Origin: Chloroflexota bacterium
GTDB taxonomy: Bacteria; Chloroflexota; Dehalococcoidia; SHYB01
Direction of reading: 5' to 3'
Assembly: GCA_016200725.1 (NCBI GenBank)
Contig: JACQEE010000309.1
Span: 1 to 5,811, forward strand
DNA: 5,811 bases
How positions within the stretch are numbered: the stretch's first letter is position 1; each line of letters starts with the position of its first letter. The position numbers and the translations under genes were made by a program. Shown in pieces: positions 4,335 to 5,811 of this stretch. The notes beneath the pieces are model-generated. The model was not told the origin of the DNA. It was given only the letters and a program-made list of their open reading frames with translations, and did no database searches.

Positions 4335-4628
4335 CTACTTCTTCGATGCCGCCTTGCCCTTGGGCTTCTCGATCATGTCGAAGATTACCCAGCCCTCTTG
4401 ACCATTGCCATAGCGGATGCGCGCTCGCTGCGGTATCGAGCCGAACATATCGAGTTGCTCTTCGAGCACCTGCGCCTGGATGGGCTGCGTGATCTTGTCC
4501 AGCACCTTCGCACCCTCGATGGCGCTCTTGGGCGCGTCCCACACCCTGATCTCACCGTTCCACTTCTCCAGGATCGCCTTGGTGATGCGGACGCCATAGG
4601 CGGGGTCTGCAGTGCGCGTCTTGAACAT
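4335..4628 (-). CDS. 97-aa conserved-looking protein with SH3-like C-terminal half
   Basis: The protein starts MFKTRTADPAYGVRITKAIL and ends in a basic lysine-rich tail (KPKGKAASKK). Residues 68-86 (RARIRYGNGQEGWVIFDMIE overlaps this) show the strand pattern of a bacterial SH3-like barrel, where a G-x-x-GWV turn is common. Residues 32-63 are helical and contain many charges (EGAKVLDKITQPIQAQVLEEQ). There are no membrane segments, signal peptide or cysteines, so it is probably a small cytoplasmic protein. The start is well supported: GGAGG (minus strand 4639-4635) lies 6 nt from the ATG, with a good promoter candidate farther upstream. It is divergent from the metal transporter and ends before a strong terminator. 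I do not recognise the family, and the SH3-like reading is tentative. Confidence 0.75.
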   Translation of the reverse strand: MFKTRTADPAYGVRITKAILEKWNGEIRVWDAPKSAIEGAKVLDKITQPIQAQVLEEQLDMFGSIPQRARIRYGNGQEGWVIFDMIEKPKGKAASKK

Positions 4629-4668
4629 GGGTCGCCTCCATCGGGTGCAGGACTGGTCAGCGCGGCGA

Positions 4669-4697
4669 ATTGTACAACAAGATGCGGTGAGGGTCGA
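4669..4697 (-). promoter_or_regulatory. Promoter candidate for the 97-aa gene
   Basis: On the minus strand, TCGACC (4697-4692, 4 of 6 to TTGACA) and TACAAT (4674-4669, 5 of 6 to TATAAT) are 17 bp apart. The transcript would start near 4662, about 34 nt ahead of the ATG, with GGAGG inside the leader. Confidence 0.5.
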
Positions 4698-4737
4698 GAC
4701 GTGAGAGTAACAGGCGTGACAGGGATGGCTGTGCGGA

Positions 4738-4754
4738 ACCAGCCTATTCCTGGT
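4738..4754. promoter_or_regulatory. Small dyad ACCAG-N7-CTGGT just before the metal transporter
   Basis: ACCAG (4738-4742) and CTGGT (4750-4754) are perfect complements, and AGCCTA is repeated at 4741-4746 and 4755-4760. The dyad ends 13 nt before the ATG at 4768, where a ribosome site would be expected but none is seen. It could be an operator or a hairpin affecting initiation. It is short, so it may be chance. Confidence 0.2.
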
Positions 4755-4767
4755 AGCCTACATCTTG

Positions 4768-5550
4768 ATGAAACTCCCTCGCCGCAAGCCTTGGAACCAG
4801 ACCGCTGCGCCGTCCGACCCGAAGGTGGCCGCTCGAATTCGCGCGCAGGCGGCGATGGAGCCACATAGCACTGCGGGGAGCTACCTGGGTAACTTGGTCT
4901 ACGGAGGCCTCGACGGTATCCTCACCTCCTTCGCCGTCGTGAGCGGCGTCGTTGGCGCAGACCTGAGCACGCGCATCATCTCGATCGTCGGTTTAGCCAA
5001 CCTCTTTGCGGACGGCTTCGCGATGGCCGTTGGCGCATACCTCTCGGCCCAGAGTCAGCACGAGTACTACCAGCAGGAACTCCTCCGAGAGCGCTGGGAG
5101 GTTGAGCATATCCCCGATGTGGAACAGGCCGAACTCTACGAGATCTACCGCCAGCGCGGCTATTCGGAAGAGGACGCGGGTACGCTGGTGCGCATCCATG
5201 CCCGCGATTCTGAGCGGTGGGTGCGTGCGATGATGACCGACGAACTTGGCCTGTTGCCGGCAGAGCGCACGCCGCTTCCGGCCTCTATCGTGACCTTTGC
5301 CGCCTTCGTTGTCGCCGGCCTGGCGCCGCTCTTGATCTACCTCATCGGCCTGACGGTCGACATCCGGTCTGGCGTAGCCTTCATCACGGCGATCGTGCTT
5401 GGAGCGGCCGCACTCTTCGGCCTAGGCGCGGCGAAGGTGCTTGTGACGAAGCGCAACGCCATCCGAAGCGGCCTGGAAATGTTGATCGTGGGTGGCCTCG
5501 CCGCAGGCGTCGCCTACACCGTCGGTATCCTGCTGCGAGGCCTAGCCTAA
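4768..5550 (+). CDS. VIT1/CCC1-family iron/manganese transporter
   Basis: This integral membrane protein of the VIT1/CCC1 (DUF125) family moves Fe2+ or Mn2+ out of the cytoplasm; eukaryotic relatives load vacuoles. Numbering from the ATG at 4768, five helices are visible: about 38-63 (containing YGGLDGILTSFAVVSG, with the conserved DG), 68-95 (LANLFADGFAMAVGAYLSAQ, with the conserved M of the pore and the A-x-GAYLS signature), 172-194, 202-224 and 235-257. Between helices 2 and 3 lies the charged cytoplasmic metal-binding domain, rich in Glu (HEYYQQELLRERWEVEHIPD and onward) and ending MMTDELGL, matching the M-x-x-x-E ligands of the family. Length is normal. A TTG codon at 4765 would add one residue. 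No clear ribosome site exists, and ATG at 4855, just before the conserved HSTAGSYLGN region, is an alternative. The gene is convergent with ylxR, 6 bp away. Confidence 0.92.
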   Translation: MKLPRRKPWNQTAAPSDPKVAARIRAQAAMEPHSTAGSYLGNLVYGGLDGILTSFAVVSGVVGADLSTRIISIVGLANLFADGFAMAVGAYLSAQSQHEYYQQELLRERWEVEHIPDVEQAELYEIYRQRGYSEEDAGTLVRIHARDSERWVRAMMTDELGLLPAERTPLPASIVTFAAFVVAGLAPLLIYLIGLTVDIRSGVAFITAIVLGAAALFGLGAAKVLVTKRNAIRSGLEMLIVGGLAAGVAYTVGILLRGLA

Positions 5551-5556
5551 GCTGCG

Positions 5557-5811
5557 CTAGGACTTGCTTGCCGCCAGGGTGGCGACCTCTTTACGCAGGG
5601 CCTCGCGCTGGTCCTTGCTCAGCGGCTGCTTCAGCACCGCATCGAGGCGGCCCTTGGCGAAGGCCTTCTCCCAACATTCGGCCTTCTTGCAAACGTAGGC
5701 CCCGCGGCCCGACTGCTTGCCTCTGGGATCGATGCTCACCGAGCCATTCGGCAGACGAACGACGCGCAGCAATTCGTGCTTGGGACTTTGCGTCCCGCAG
5801 GCGGCACATCG
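5557..5811 (-). CDS. ylxR: YlxR (DUF448) family RNA-binding protein, N-terminus outside the window
   Basis: The frame is open from the right edge to the TAG at 5559-5557 (84 residues). It begins RCAACGTQSPKHELLRVVRL, which carries the family's R-C-x-x-C...K-x-E-L-x-R-V start. PNGSVSIDPRGKQSGRGAYV then holds the diagnostic D-x-x-x-K-x-x-GRGAY-V-C motif, and a second cysteine follows at KKAEC. The visible start-like TTG at 5772 is internal; the real start lies a few codons beyond 5811. YlxR proteins are small nucleic-acid-binding proteins usually encoded between nusA and infB and linked to translation or transcription. nusA could therefore lie upstream, outside the window, but infB is not downstream: the metal transporter ends 6 bp away on the opposite strand, with no hairpin terminator between. 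Confidence 0.92.
   Translation of the reverse strand, partial: RCAACGTQSPKHELLRVVRLPNGSVSIDPRGKQSGRGAYVCKKAECWEKAFAKGRLDAVLKQPLSKDQREALRKEVATLAASKS

Noticed and set aside
4385..4868. Overlapping plus and minus frames of 156-159 codons across the 97-aa gene and the divergent promoters
   Set aside because: They would erase a gene with a good ribosome site, promoter and terminator; their composition is low-complexity Arg/Ser/Pro.

Overview
The window is a GC-rich bacterial chromosome segment with short, divergently or convergently arranged transcription units. No rRNA, tRNA, transposase or phage gene is visible. The organism is inferred only weakly. A CaiB/BaiF-type CoA-transferase beside an amidohydrolase, together with scattered palindromic elements (cores CCTGAGCGTAGCCGAAGG, TTCGTGGTGAGCCTGTCGAA and GGGCGAGG...CCTCGCCC), resembles uncultured Chloroflexota such as Dehalococcoidia relatives. 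That placement rests on recollection of such genomes, not on a search.

Layout from left to right: (1) the start of a minus-strand DUF805-like membrane protein that leaves the window at base 1, with a good ribosome site and a candidate promoter; (2) a minus-strand class III CoA-transferase (458-1690) that carries a copy of a dispersed repeat in frame near its C-terminus; (3) an 812-bp non-coding divergent region (1691-2502). Its left half is a cluster of palindromic/dispersed repeats and its right half holds an AT-rich patch, four copies of a GACnnnCGGGAGGG direct repeat and a TTGACA promoter; (4) a plus-strand two-gene unit, amidohydrolase (2503-3606) plus a 106-aa dimeric alpha/beta-barrel-like protein (3616-3936), followed by a hairpin; (5) two minus-strand small genes, a 97-aa protein with an SH3-like tail (4335-4628) and an 82-aa two-helix membrane protein (4015-4263), separated by a clear intrinsic terminator; (6) a plus-strand VIT1/CCC1-type metal transporter (about 4768-5550), divergent from the 97-aa gene and convergent, with only 6 bp between, with (7) the C-terminal part of a YlxR (DUF448) protein that enters from the right edge on the minus strand.

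The CoA-transferase and the amidohydrolase/barrel pair share one divergent control region and may serve one catabolic route (CoA activation plus hydrolysis or decarboxylation of an organic acid). No substrate can be read from the sequence. The most unusual items are the phased repeats upstream of the amidohydrolase promoter, the repeat embedded in the CoA-transferase reading frame, the apparent absence of the family's catalytic Asp in that enzyme, and a YlxR gene that is not followed by infB.
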